Shown one piece after another: positions 1 through 9,919 of a DNA stretch of 25,670 nucleotides (position 1 is the first letter of the stretch; each line of letters starts with the position of its first letter). Source of the stretch: an uncultured delta proteobacterium (GTDB lineage: Bacteria > Desulfobacterota > Syntrophorhabdia > Syntrophorhabdales > Syntrophorhabdaceae); the NCBI GenBank assembly GCA_903872255.1, contig CAIQJW010000241.1, positions 1 through 25,670 on the forward strand, given 5' to 3'. Under the pieces are notes generated by a model that was not told where the DNA came from, ran no database searches, and was given only the letters and a program-made list of their open reading frames with translations. The position numbers were made by a program, and so were the translations under genes.

Positions 1-2850
1 TCATACGATTACGACAAGTTCGGCAGAATTAGAACGAGCAGGGACGAGAATGGGAACGAGACCTTCTCCATGTATGACGAATTTGGCCGGCTGAGCTATG
101 TAAATTATCCTGATGGAGGTTCGGACCGTTTCGTGTATACCGATTACGACGGCAGCGCGAACCCGCAATCCGTGCGTAAAGAGATCAAGGTGGGCGGAGC
201 CTGGGAATTCGCATCGAAAGAGTATTTTGACGGCTTCCGGAAGGTGGTTGAGTCGGTAAGGCCCGTTGGGGCCGGTTCTTTCTCGATAACCAACACGAAC
301 TACGATTACGCGGGCCGCAAGGGCTACGTGCTGGGTCCCTATACGGCCGGCACATACAGTTTCATCGCGAACCCTTACCTGTCGCGATACTGCGATTTCG
401 GTATCAAAGGCTGCCGTCGTCAGTGGACCATGTATGACGACAGGGGGAGGCTTTCCTCGGTAAAGAAAAGCATCAACCAGAAATACCCCTGGCTCGTCGA
501 GACCGCCGATACCCAATACGAATACCCGGACCTGCGCACGGTGAAGATCACCGACCCGGATGGTAAAGTGAGCCATGAGTTCTTAGACGACATCGGCAGG
601 ATCATCAAGAAAACAGACGGCAACGGCTCGCCCACGTATTACACCTACAATGCCGCAGGCGACCTGACGAGCATCACCGGCCCCCTGGGAGAGAAGTCAA
701 AAGCCACGTTCACCTATGACCTGAGGGGCATGAGGACATCCATAAAAGGGCCGGCCGGCGACACCTGGACATACCCGCTGTATGACAATAACGGCAACCT
801 TAAGGGGGAGATCGGTCCCGCCGGCGAGACTGTCAATTACACCTATGACAGCATGGACCGGGTGACGAAGATAGAGTACACCAAGACGGGCATGCAGACG
901 AAAACGATCACCTATACCTATGATAATGATAACGTGACCAACGGGAAGGGACGCATCTACACGTCCTATCACAGCGACGGTGCCGGCTACACGTACAATT
1001 ACGACAGGATGGGGAGGGTTACAAAGGAGGGCAAGACACTGTATCTGACCCCCTACAGTTTCTCGGTAAATTATGTAACGTCCTATGCCTATGACACGGC
1101 AGGCCGCCTCGATTCAATAACCCACCCGGACGGCACCGTTGTCTATTATGACTACGTTCCCGGATCGCAGCTCGTCAGCGGTGTCACCCTGCCGCACGGC
1201 CAGACGGCCGATTTCACTTACAGGGCCGGGAACAAAATCGAATCCGGAAACTACGCAAACGGCACGAGGACCGTCTACTATTATTACCCGGAAAGCTCGA
1301 GGCTCAAAGATGTGTGGACTACAAATTCCAGCGGCGCCATATTGCAGGGCTGGAAGTATACCTATTACAATTCCGGGGACATGAAAACGAAGAATGACCT
1401 GGTAAGCAACAAGACCCTTACATACTCTTACGACAACCTGCACCGCCTCCTCACCGAATCGAGCAGCATTGACAATGACAGCTATTCCTACAAATACGAC
1501 CTGGGTGGCAACATGACCGAGCGATCGGAGAAGTATCAAAGCTACAATTACAGGTACAGCACCGAGCGCCCATACCTGCTCACGAATGTTTCATCGGGAA
1601 CCGGGAGTTATGCTGTCACCAGCGATACATCGGGAAATACTACCGAACAGCCCTGCTTCATTCCCTCGCCCCGACGGCTTGTTTCTTACACCGTAGGTGG
1701 AATGATCGATAAGATAGATTATGCCGGATATGAAGCGGCCACGGTCAAGTTCGCCTATGAGCCGAGTGGTGAAAGGGCCGCCAAGTTCAAGTATAATTTC
1801 AAATCATCAACCCTCAAAGACTGGAACCATTATGTTTCCCCGGGCTACATGGTTGACCGGTTCTCGAAGGTGAAGTATTTCTCCGTCGGTGACCGCAAAG
1901 TTGCCGGGACGGATAAAGACGGCAATGTCGTGTGGTTCAATCACGACCACCTCGGGAGCACAACCCTGGTGACCGACAGCGCCGGGGCGAGGCTTGAGCG
2001 CGCGGAATACACCCCCTTCGGTGCTTTCCGCCGCGGAAAATCTGCGTTGACAAATACCGATTACATGTATACGGGACAGGAATACGACCGGGAAGAATTC
2101 CTCTATAATTACAGGTCCCGCCTTTACGACCCGGAAATCGGCCGTTTCCTGACGCCCGATGCGGTCATCCCGGAACTCTACAACCCGCAGGCCTTGAACC
2201 CTTACAGTTATGTGGGGAACAACCCGACGAGATACACGGACCCGACCGGACAGGTGTGGGAGGATGAAATCGATGAAGCCCAACTGCATCTTACGCACAT
2301 ATTCACCCTGTTTACGGGTGGCCATGTCGAACCGGCCGGCGAGTATGAGACGTATCTGCGCAATGTCTGGGCCCAGGCTTACGAGAATTTGTTTGTACTC
2401 CGTATGTTCAGGTGGACTGGAGGGCTTGCGGCAGGCCTTCATAATGAGGCCGTGAGGCTCAGGGCCAACAACAATGCCTTTGATAATTTCCAGGCGCTAT
2501 TGTGGGATGTCCAGACGAATAATATTTTACTACAGCTCAACGCTATTGGCCTGCCGCCGTATGTACATTTAAACATGGTCGCAAACAACGGGGAAACTCC
2601 CGCACAAATTACGGCAAGGGTTGGTGCTGCTGAAGCTCAAGTCCTTCAGAATACCCTTAATGCGAACGGACTGGGAAACCTGGGAGGACTCGTGGGCCAG
2701 ATCTTTGCCAATCCGGTTGGACCTTATGGCCAAAACTTCCGGGACAGGCTCAGGCTCAACATGCCCGAACGCCTGCTGACCCCGTTCCATCCTGCCAATC
2801 GTGGCGGGAATGTAAACTTTGGGCCCGACAAGTTCCATTTCATACCGTAA
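1..2850 (+). CDS. RHS/YD-repeat protein, 5' end outside window
   Basis: The frame is open from base 1 (it begins SYDYDKFGRI, a YD repeat), so the gene starts upstream and the ATG at 70 is internal. About 949 codons are visible. YD-type repeats such as YDSMDRVTKIEY, YNAAGDLTSITG, YDTAGRLDSITH and YDNLHRLL run through most of it; in this family they build the beta-cage shell. The RHS core domain spans roughly visible residues 645-751: HDHLGSTTLVTD, then YTPFGAF, YTGQEYD, YNYRSRLYDPEIGRFLTPD, and the closing DPTGQ at 747-751. The tip after DPTGQ is about 198 residues, matches no toxin fold I recognise and ends GPDKFHFIP. In this family the tip is usually a variable effector or toxin released inside the shell. 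Downstream there is a hairpin and no obvious immunity gene on the same strand. RHS identity is firm; toxin function is inference. Confidence 0.93.
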   Translation, partial: SYDYDKFGRIRTSRDENGNETFSMYDEFGRLSYVNYPDGGSDRFVYTDYDGSANPQSVRKEIKVGGAWEFASKEYFDGFRKVVESVRPVGAGSFSITNTNYDYAGRKGYVLGPYTAGTYSFIANPYLSRYCDFGIKGCRRQWTMYDDRGRLSSVKKSINQKYPWLVETADTQYEYPDLRTVKITDPDGKVSHEFLDDIGRIIKKTDGNGSPTYYTYNAAGDLTSITGPLGEKSKATFTYDLRGMRTSIKGPAGDTWTYPLYDNNGNLKGEIGPAGETVNYTYDSMDRVTKIEYTKTGMQTKTITYTYDNDNVTNGKGRIYTSYHSDGAGYTYNYDRMGRVTKEGKTLYLTPYSFSVNYVTSYAYDTAGRLDSITHPDGTVVYYDYVPGSQLVSGVTLPHGQTADFTYRAGNKIESGNYANGTRTVYYYYPESSRLKDVWTTNSSGAILQGWKYTYYNSGDMKTKNDLVSNKTLTYSYDNLHRLLTESSSIDNDSYSYKYDLGGNMTERSEKYQSYNYRYSTERPYLLTNVSSGTGSYAVTSDTSGNTTEQPCFIPSPRRLVSYTVGGMIDKIDYAGYEAATVKFAYEPSGERAAKFKYNFKSSTLKDWNHYVSPGYMVDRFSKVKYFSVGDRKVAGTDKDGNVVWFNHDHLGSTTLVTDSAGARLERAEYTPFGAFRRGKSALTNTDYMYTGQEYDREEFLYNYRSRLYDPEIGRFLTPDAVIPELYNPQALNPYSYVGNNPTRYTDPTGQVWEDEIDEAQLHLTHIFTLFTGGHVEPAGEYETYLRNVWAQAYENLFVLRMFRWTGGLAAGLHNEAVRLRANNNAFDNFQALLWDVQTNNILLQLNAIGLPPYVHLNMVANNGETPAQITARVGAAEAQVLQNTLNANGLGNLGGLVGQIFANPVGPYGQNFRDRLRLNMPERLLTPFHPANRGGNVNFGPDKFHFIP

Positions 2851-2859
2851 CTCCTTTTG

Positions 2860-2902
2860 ACGGTGAAAGAAAAACCCCCGGCATTTCTACCGGGGGCCGT
2901 TT
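2860..2902. terminator. Hairpin terminator after the RHS gene
   Basis: CCCCCGG (2875-2881) pairs perfectly with CCGGGGG (2890-2896) around an 8-nt loop. ACGG (2860-2863) and CCGT (2897-2900) can extend the stem around an A-rich bulge. Read on the plus strand only TTT follows. Read on the minus strand the stem is followed by a run of five T and then CTTT, the stronger intrinsic-terminator shape. It lies 10 bases past the RHS stop and could serve transcripts from either side. Confidence 0.7.
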
Positions 2903-2920
2903 GACGTTCTTCATGGGCTT

Positions 2921-2966
2921 TGTTCGCTTCCACTCTGTGATCTTGTTCGCTTCTACGCTATGACCC
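2921..2966. repeat. Two-copy 23-bp tandem repeat
   Basis: Units 2921-2943 and 2944-2966 both start TGTTCGCTTC and agree at 18 of 23 positions by hand alignment. The period is not a multiple of three, so it is not a coding repeat. Tandem repeats beginning with TG occur at the ends of some insertion sequences (IS21-type), but no transposase gene is visible beside it, so an IS-end relic is only a guess. Confidence 0.55.
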
Positions 2967-3449
2967 CACCTCAGTTATCACAATGGATGATCTGCACATC
3001 ATCGTCATCTAAGATTCCCGTCAGTAAGGTCATCGATGCCATGCTCCTTCAGGTTGGTGCAACCAACATGATAAAGGTTGCCACCGTTCGTACCACGAAT
3101 ACTTCTACCAAGTTCACGGCCATATCGACCTCCGTGCGGAACTATTTGGAAGCCTCAACAACCGTTTGCCCCCCGCCCTGAGAGCCCTGGTGCTTGAGAT
3201 AAGGGTCCTGAACCTCTCCCAGACGCACCGTGGATTTAGAAGAACGTCTAGAGAAGTATACACCATATCAGTCGATTTGTTATCTATTATCCTCAAATTA
3301 TCTTGAATGTGGTTCTGTAGGCTCTGGTTCTCCCAAATGCCGACCACCATCCAACGCCGGGCGGTTCTATTTTCTCTGGGTTGATGCCGCTATGCAATTA
3401 ATTGTTTTCGCCGCCCTGTCAGAAGCCATCAAAGACGTTTACGCCACGG
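2967..3449. other. Gene-poor stretch, possibly decayed coding DNA
   Basis: No convincing gene. On the plus strand one frame stays open from 3028 to the stop at 3304-3306 (about 92 codons) with protein-like segments such as LFGSLNNRLPPALRALVLEI, but it has no ATG near its beginning and no ribosome binding site. On the minus strand several frames read plausibly for 20-50 codons and then stop. This mixture fits decayed coding DNA, either an RHS cassette remnant or an old mobile element, but I recognise no family. The stretch next to the katG stop has no clear terminator. Confidence 0.4.
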
Positions 3450-5609
3450 TCAGGAAAGGTCGAAACGGTCAAGGTTCATTACTTTGTTCCACGCCGCTAC
3501 AAAGTCATGCAGGAACTTCTCCCGGGAGTCGTCGCATCCGTAGACTTCCGCCAGGGCCCGCAGTTCGGAGTTCGAACCGAAGATCAGGTCGACACGGGTG
3601 CCGGTCCACTTGAGCGCCCCCGATCGGCGATCACGACCTTCGAATACGCCATTGTCTTCGGCGGTTGCCTTCCACGTCGTGCTCATGTCGAGCAGATTCA
3701 CGAAGAAGTCATTGGTGAGCGCCTCCGGCCGCTTGGTGAAGACGCCGTGCCGGGACCCTCCGAAGTTTGTCGTGAGGACGCGCATGCCGCCCACTAGTAC
3801 TGTCATTTCGGGTGCGGTGAGGGTCAGCAATTGTGCCTTGTCAACCAGCAACTCCTCGGCCGATACGGCATAGCGGGCCTTTTGGTAGTTGCGGAAACCG
3901 TCCGCGATCGGCTCGAGCATGGCGAAGGAGGCCGCATCGGTTTGCTCTTGAGAGGTATCCATGCGTCCCGGCGTGAAGGAAACCGTCACCTCGTGACCGG
4001 CATTCTTGGCAGCCTGCTCGACGCTCGCGCAACCGGCCAGAACGATCAGGTCAGCCAGGGATATCTTCTTGCCGTCGGACTGCGCACTGTTGAACGCGGT
4101 CTGGATGCCTTCCAGGGTCTTGAGGACCTTCGCCAGCCGGGCAGGCTGGTTGACTTCCCAATCTTTCTGCGGCGCCAGACGAATGCGGGCACCGTTGGCA
4201 CCGCCGCGTTTGTCGGAACCACGGAAGGTGGATGCCGACGCCCAGGCGGTCGAAACCAGCTCCGACACTGACAGGCCGGAAGCCAGGAGTATGCCCTTGA
4301 GGGACGCAATGTCCTGTGCATCAATCATTTTGTGATTGACGGCAGGGATGGGGTCTTGCCAGGTGAGCTCTTCTGCCGGAACCTCCGGGCCGAGATAGCG
4401 TGCTCGAGGGCCCATGTCGCGGTGCGTTAGCTTGAACCACGCCCGGGCGAACGCGTCCGCCAACCGGTCCGGGTTCTCCATGAAACGCCGTGAAATCTTT
4501 TCGTATACGGGGTCGAACCGCAGGGCAAGGTCCGTGGTCAGCATGGATGGCGCGTGACGCTTTGACGGGTCGTGCGCATCCGGCACCGTGCCGGCCCCTG
4601 CGTCATCCTTCGGCGTAAACTGGTGCGCACCGGCCGGGCTCTTCGTCAGTTCCCATTCGTAGGTGAACAGGATCCGGAAGAAGTTGTTGCTCCACTTCGT
4701 TGGTGTGTTGGTCCAGGTGACTTCCAGGCCACTGGTGATCGTGTCGGCACCTTTTCCCGTGCCAAAGCTGCTCTTCCAGCCCAGGCCCTGCTCCTCGATA
4801 CCGGCGGTTTCCGGCTCCGGGCCCACCAGTGAAGCATCACCGGCACCGTGGGTCTTGCCGAAGGTATGGCCGCCCGCAATAAGGGCCACCGTCTCCTCGT
4901 CGTTCATCGCCATGCGAGCGAAGGTCTCGCGGATATCCCGCGCCGCAGCGATCGGATCCGGGTTGCCGTTCGGGCCTTCCGGGTTCACGTAGATCAGGCC
5001 CATCTGAACGGCGGCGAGGGGATTTTCGAGTTCCCGGTCACCGGTGTAGCGCTTGTCTGCTAGCCACTCGCTTTCGGAGCCCCAGTAGGTATCCTTTTCC
5101 GCCTCCCAGATGTCTTCACGCCCGCCGGCGAAACCGAAGGTCTTGAAACCCATCGATTCCAGGGCGACGTTGCCGGCGAGGATCATCAGGTCGGCCCAGG
5201 AAATTTTCCGGCCATACTTCTGCTTAATCGGCCAGAGCAGTCTGCGTGCCTTGTCGAGGTTCACATTGTCAGGCCAGCTGCTAAGGGGTGCAAAGCGCTG
5301 ACTGCCGCTGCCTGCGCCGCCGCGTCCGTCGCCCACGCGGTAGGTGCCGGCGCTGTGCCACGCCATACGGATGAATAAAGGCCCGTAGTGTCCGAAGTCC
5401 GCCGGCCACCAGTCCTGCGACTTCGTCATCAGTTCACGGAGGTCCTTCTTCACGGCCTCCAAGTCGAGACCCTTGAACTCCTTAGCGTAGTTGAAACCTT
5501 CGCCCATAGGATTGGACCTGGAGGAATGCTGGTGCAGGATATCCAGTTTCAACCGGTTCGGCCACCAGTCAATGTGTTTGGGAATTCTACCCGTTCTTTC
5601 TTCATCCAT
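3450..5609 (-). CDS. katG: Catalase-peroxidase KatG
   Basis: Bifunctional haem enzyme that removes hydrogen peroxide by catalase and peroxidase activity, usually cytoplasmic. At 719 residues it is full length for the family. The N-terminal haem domain has the distal triad Arg81, Trp84, His85 in IRMAWHSAGTYR, the proximal histidine His248 in AGGHTFGKTHGAG, and Tyr207 (IYVNPEGPNG) and Met233, which together with Trp84 should form the family's Met-Tyr-Trp crosslink needed for catalase turnover. The degenerate C-terminal domain that lacks haem is present. The ATG is preceded by AAAAAAGGAG at normal spacing. It is transcribed alone, divergent from ettA. The DNA looks more GC-rich than ettA next to it (41 of 60 bases G or C in 4921-4980 against 22 of 60 in 6241-6300), consistent with horizontal acquisition but not proof of it. 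Confidence 0.97.
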   Translation of the reverse strand: MDEERTGRIPKHIDWWPNRLKLDILHQHSSRSNPMGEGFNYAKEFKGLDLEAVKKDLRELMTKSQDWWPADFGHYGPLFIRMAWHSAGTYRVGDGRGGAGSGSQRFAPLSSWPDNVNLDKARRLLWPIKQKYGRKISWADLMILAGNVALESMGFKTFGFAGGREDIWEAEKDTYWGSESEWLADKRYTGDRELENPLAAVQMGLIYVNPEGPNGNPDPIAAARDIRETFARMAMNDEETVALIAGGHTFGKTHGAGDASLVGPEPETAGIEEQGLGWKSSFGTGKGADTITSGLEVTWTNTPTKWSNNFFRILFTYEWELTKSPAGAHQFTPKDDAGAGTVPDAHDPSKRHAPSMLTTDLALRFDPVYEKISRRFMENPDRLADAFARAWFKLTHRDMGPRARYLGPEVPAEELTWQDPIPAVNHKMIDAQDIASLKGILLASGLSVSELVSTAWASASTFRGSDKRGGANGARIRLAPQKDWEVNQPARLAKVLKTLEGIQTAFNSAQSDGKKISLADLIVLAGCASVEQAAKNAGHEVTVSFTPGRMDTSQEQTDAASFAMLEPIADGFRNYQKARYAVSAEELLVDKAQLLTLTAPEMTVLVGGMRVLTTNFGGSRHGVFTKRPEALTNDFFVNLLDMSTTWKATAEDNGVFEGRDRRSGALKWTGTRVDLIFGSNSELRALAEVYGCDDSREKFLHDFVAAWNKVMNLDRFDLS

Positions 5610-5665
5610 GATGTTTACTCCTTTTTTCCGTCATTTTTAGCAGTAGCCGTAATATTCCAGCCTGG

Positions 5666-5708
5666 TGTCAAGGGGGCCGTGATGAGAGCACGCATAGGTA
5701 CGGCCCCC
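5666..5708 (-). promoter_or_regulatory. Dyad abutting a consensus -35 upstream of katG
   Basis: GGGGGCCGT (5672-5680) and ACGGCCCCC (5700-5708) form a perfect 9-bp inverted repeat with a 19-base spacer. On the minus strand the dyad is followed with no gap by TTGACA (5666-5671), a perfect -35 hexamer pointing at katG. The -10 is poor; the best 18-bp-spaced candidate is GCTACT. A strong -35 with a weak -10 and an adjacent dyad suggests a regulated promoter, for example a peroxide-responsive activator or repressor site, but I cannot assign the regulator. No T-run follows either arm, so a terminator is less likely. The rest of the 5610-5948 spacer holds the ettA promoter and no gene. Confidence 0.5.
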
Positions 5709-5896
5709 GGCAGTTTCAACATGAAGTGCCCCTCACTTTACAAGTATTGCAGATTGTGGCAAAAAATAGAAGGCCAGGATTGATTAAAGTGGCAATTTGT
5801 CGCTTCTTGTCCATGGCAAATCTACTGCCCTCCGGCCCTCCGGCAGAAGGGCTATTCTCAATTGTATCTTCGAGGGTATACCCGGCAGCATGATTG

Positions 5897-5905
5897 TGGT
5901 ATAAT
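5897..5905 (+). promoter_or_regulatory. Extended -10 promoter for ettA
   Basis: TGGTATAAT is a perfect extended -10 element (TGnTATAAT), 43 bases before the ettA ATG. No recognisable -35 lies 16-18 bases upstream, which is normal for extended -10 promoters. The predicted transcript start is near 5912, giving a leader of about 37 bases. Confidence 0.6.
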
Positions 5906-5948
5906 GCCGTACAAATCGAAGCCTCCGCATAAAGGATCTTAAACAACT

Positions 5949-7634
<1,686 letters not shown>

Positions 7635-7666
7635 ATATTCCTGAAGTTCTCCGTAGTTGTCCATCC

Positions 7667-7696
7667 TTGACATTCGTCGTCTGAAGAGAATAACAT
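7667..7696 (+). promoter_or_regulatory. Predicted promoter of the CocE-like gene
   Basis: TTGACA (7667-7672), a perfect -35, is followed after 18 bp by TAACAT (7691-7696), a 4 of 6 match to the -10. Predicted transcription starts near 7703, leaving a leader of about 68 bases before the ATG at 7771. Confidence 0.45.
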
Positions 7697-7703
7697 TGAT
7701 AAA

Positions 7704-7731
7704 TTGCAGATGGCCCTGCAAGAACCTTTTT
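7704..7731 (+). terminator. Hairpin plus T-run between ettA and the hydrolase gene
   Basis: TTGCAG (7704-7709) pairs with CTGCAA (7716-7721) across a 6-base loop, and five T follow at 7727-7731 after a 5-base gap. It could terminate ettA read-through. Because it begins at the predicted transcript start of the next gene, it could instead be a 5'-end stem of that mRNA. The gap before the T-run makes it a weak terminator. Confidence 0.35.
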
Positions 7732-7770
7732 GATGATTCATGAAGTGTCCTGCTGTTGAAAGGAGTGCAA

Positions 7771-9894
7771 ATGAGAAGATATTTGTCGGTCCTTTTTACT
7801 CTTGTATTGTTCTTTATCGTTCTGATCTCCTTTTGCACGGTCACCACGGCGGCAACCCGGCAAAACAGGCTTGACGCCGAGGACGAAGGTGACGCCGAGG
7901 ACGAAGCCCCTGTCCCCCCGGGTTCGGGATACGCATTCACCGTGGAAAGAGGAACTCTCACCATGCGTGACGGCGTTACGCTGGCCGTCTCCTATTGGAT
8001 GCCCAAAGCAAAAAGGGCCGGGGAGAAATTTCCTGTTTTCTTTGAAATGAACGGCTACCGAAAGGATGACCTGTGTTATCTGTCGTGGGATTACCCCGTC
8101 GGCGCCTACTTCGCGAGGCACGGATACGTGGTCGCGAAGGTGGACCTCCGGGGCACCGGCGACAGTACCGGGGTGCTTCCGGAAGCGGAGTACTCTGAGC
8201 AGGAGCTCGCCGACGGTGTGGAGATCATCGACCAGCTCTCCAGAAAATCGTGGTCGAACGGAAAGGTGGGAATGTACGGCCTTTCCTGGGGGGCATTCAA
8301 TTCCTTCATGATCGCCCGGCGCAAACCTCCCGCCTTAAAAGCCATTCTGATCGCCCACGCTTCCGATGATCTCTACTATCAGGATGTCCATTTCATCGAT
8401 GGTGTCATGCATACCGATGTATGGGAAGCGATGATCGATACCTACAACGCGCTCCCGGACACACACAGATATGCCCTGACGCCGGAATTCTTCGCCAACC
8501 GCTTCGATCAGCCCCCCTGGCATTTTAAATGGAAGGAAAACCTTTCCGATGGCCCCTTCTGGCGCAAAGAATCTCTGCGGTTCCAGCCCGGCACGGAGAT
8601 ACCGGTGTATATCATCGGGGGGCTCCTCGACGGGTACCGTGATACTGTTGTACGACTGTTGAATTCACCGAATAAACAGGTAAAAGCGGACATAGGCCCG
8701 TGGAAACACGAATGGCCGAACACCGGGACTCCGGGCCCAAACTACGAATGGAGAAGGAAGGCGCTGAAATGGTGGGACCATTGGCTAAAGGGGGTTGATA
8801 ACGGCATCATGAACGAACCCCGGTTCATGGTCTTTATGAGGGACAGCGTTCCGCCTTCGGAAGACATCACTACCACCCCGGGACAGTGGCGGTGCGGCAA
8901 CTGGCCCGTGGGTGGAATTAGAGAACACCGGTTCTACCCGGGGGAAAACCGAAGGCTGGCCCCGTCCGCCCCGGATAAAGCTAAGCACTACACCCTTGTA
9001 TACAGGGCCGGTGCGGGGACCGGCATTCACGGATGGTGGGGAGAGACGAGCGGGGATATGTCCTCTGACGATGAAAGCAGCATGGTCTTTGATTCGGAGC
9101 CGCTGAAAGAATCCATTGAGATCATGGGGCTTCCCAGGATAAACCTGCTTGTTTCAGCCGACGCTCCGCTTTACCAATGGTCGGTAAGGCTGGAAGATGT
9201 ATGGCCCGACGGGAAGGTTTCGCTCGTCAGCGGGACCCTCATCAACCCGGCCGATCGGAAAGATCGTCTGAAGCAGTCTGCGCTGGTGCCGGGCGAGAGG
9301 ACCAAACTTACCGGGGAAATTCACTTTACGACCTGGCAGTTCAGACCAAAGCATAAGATCCGCCTGTCCATTAGCAACGCCCAGTTCCCCATGGCCTGGC
9401 CGACTCCATTCAAAGGTTCCACCAGGCTTTACCCGGGGCCCGATACGAGCATCGACCTGCCTGTCGTTGAAAAGAACACTCTCACCAGGAACTGCGATCT
9501 CCCCGGACCCGAGAAGGAGGAATGGCCTTCCGACGCGTCCTATACGGAGGAGGACGAAGGGAAGCTTTCAAATATCGACTACAACCCGAAAACGGGTGCC
9601 GCGGTCTACACATGCGGGATCAACCAGCGGATGACGATAAGGGGCACGAAATACCACCTGCAGGAAAAAAACACCTGGAAAGTGAACGACAAGGACCCGG
9701 CTCGCGCGACCTATGAGGCGGTGACAAATTATACGATCCGGCTAACGGGTCGAGAACTTCGCCTTAACGGTACATTCCGGATGTCTTCGGATGAGAAGAA
9801 TTTTTATTTGACGGTGACCCGGGAATTATTAGAAGCAAAAAACCTGATCCGGACAAAGAAGTGGGAAAAAACGATCCCGCGAAAAAACCAGTGA
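7771..9894 (+). CDS. Exported CocE/NonD-type (peptidase S15-like) alpha/beta-hydrolase
   Basis: Predicted secreted or periplasmic hydrolase of the X-Pro dipeptidyl-peptidase/CocE family, acting on an ester or amide bond; the substrate cannot be read from sequence. The ATG at 7771 is chosen because GAAAGGAG sits just upstream; an upstream in-frame TTG would place that site inside the gene. From this start the protein has 707 residues and begins MRRYLSVLF with a long hydrophobic core and a likely cleavage site after TTAA. Catalytic triad candidates: Ser172 in GLSWGA, Asp287 in GGLLDGYRD, His313 in GPWKHEWP. A helical cap region lies between Ser and Asp, and a beta-rich C-terminal domain runs from about 345 to 590. 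About 110 further residues (from NIDYNPKTG) form an extra C-terminal segment whose role I do not recognise. A DAEDEGDAEDEA acidic duplication follows the signal peptide. Confidence 0.88.
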   Translation: MRRYLSVLFTLVLFFIVLISFCTVTTAATRQNRLDAEDEGDAEDEAPVPPGSGYAFTVERGTLTMRDGVTLAVSYWMPKAKRAGEKFPVFFEMNGYRKDDLCYLSWDYPVGAYFARHGYVVAKVDLRGTGDSTGVLPEAEYSEQELADGVEIIDQLSRKSWSNGKVGMYGLSWGAFNSFMIARRKPPALKAILIAHASDDLYYQDVHFIDGVMHTDVWEAMIDTYNALPDTHRYALTPEFFANRFDQPPWHFKWKENLSDGPFWRKESLRFQPGTEIPVYIIGGLLDGYRDTVVRLLNSPNKQVKADIGPWKHEWPNTGTPGPNYEWRRKALKWWDHWLKGVDNGIMNEPRFMVFMRDSVPPSEDITTTPGQWRCGNWPVGGIREHRFYPGENRRLAPSAPDKAKHYTLVYRAGAGTGIHGWWGETSGDMSSDDESSMVFDSEPLKESIEIMGLPRINLLVSADAPLYQWSVRLEDVWPDGKVSLVSGTLINPADRKDRLKQSALVPGERTKLTGEIHFTTWQFRPKHKIRLSISNAQFPMAWPTPFKGSTRLYPGPDTSIDLPVVEKNTLTRNCDLPGPEKEEWPSDASYTEEDEGKLSNIDYNPKTGAAVYTCGINQRMTIRGTKYHLQEKNTWKVNDKDPARATYEAVTNYTIRLTGRELRLNGTFRMSSDEKNFYLTVTRELLEAKNLIRTKKWEKTIPRKNQ

Positions 9895-9919
9895 TGGGGG
9901 AACGCCGGGGGATCAGTAT

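Noticed and set aside
3831..4271. Long plus-strand frames over katG
   Set aside because: katG on the other strand has complete family motifs and residues; these frames are low-complexity shadows of a GC-rich gene.
5716..5946. 76-residue minus-strand frame in the katG-ettA spacer
   Set aside because: It overlaps the ettA promoter and lacks a ribosome binding site and family features.
7756..7770. TTG start for the CocE-like gene
   Set aside because: It would put the GAAAGGAG ribosome binding site inside the coding region; ATG 7771 is correctly spaced and begins a signal peptide.
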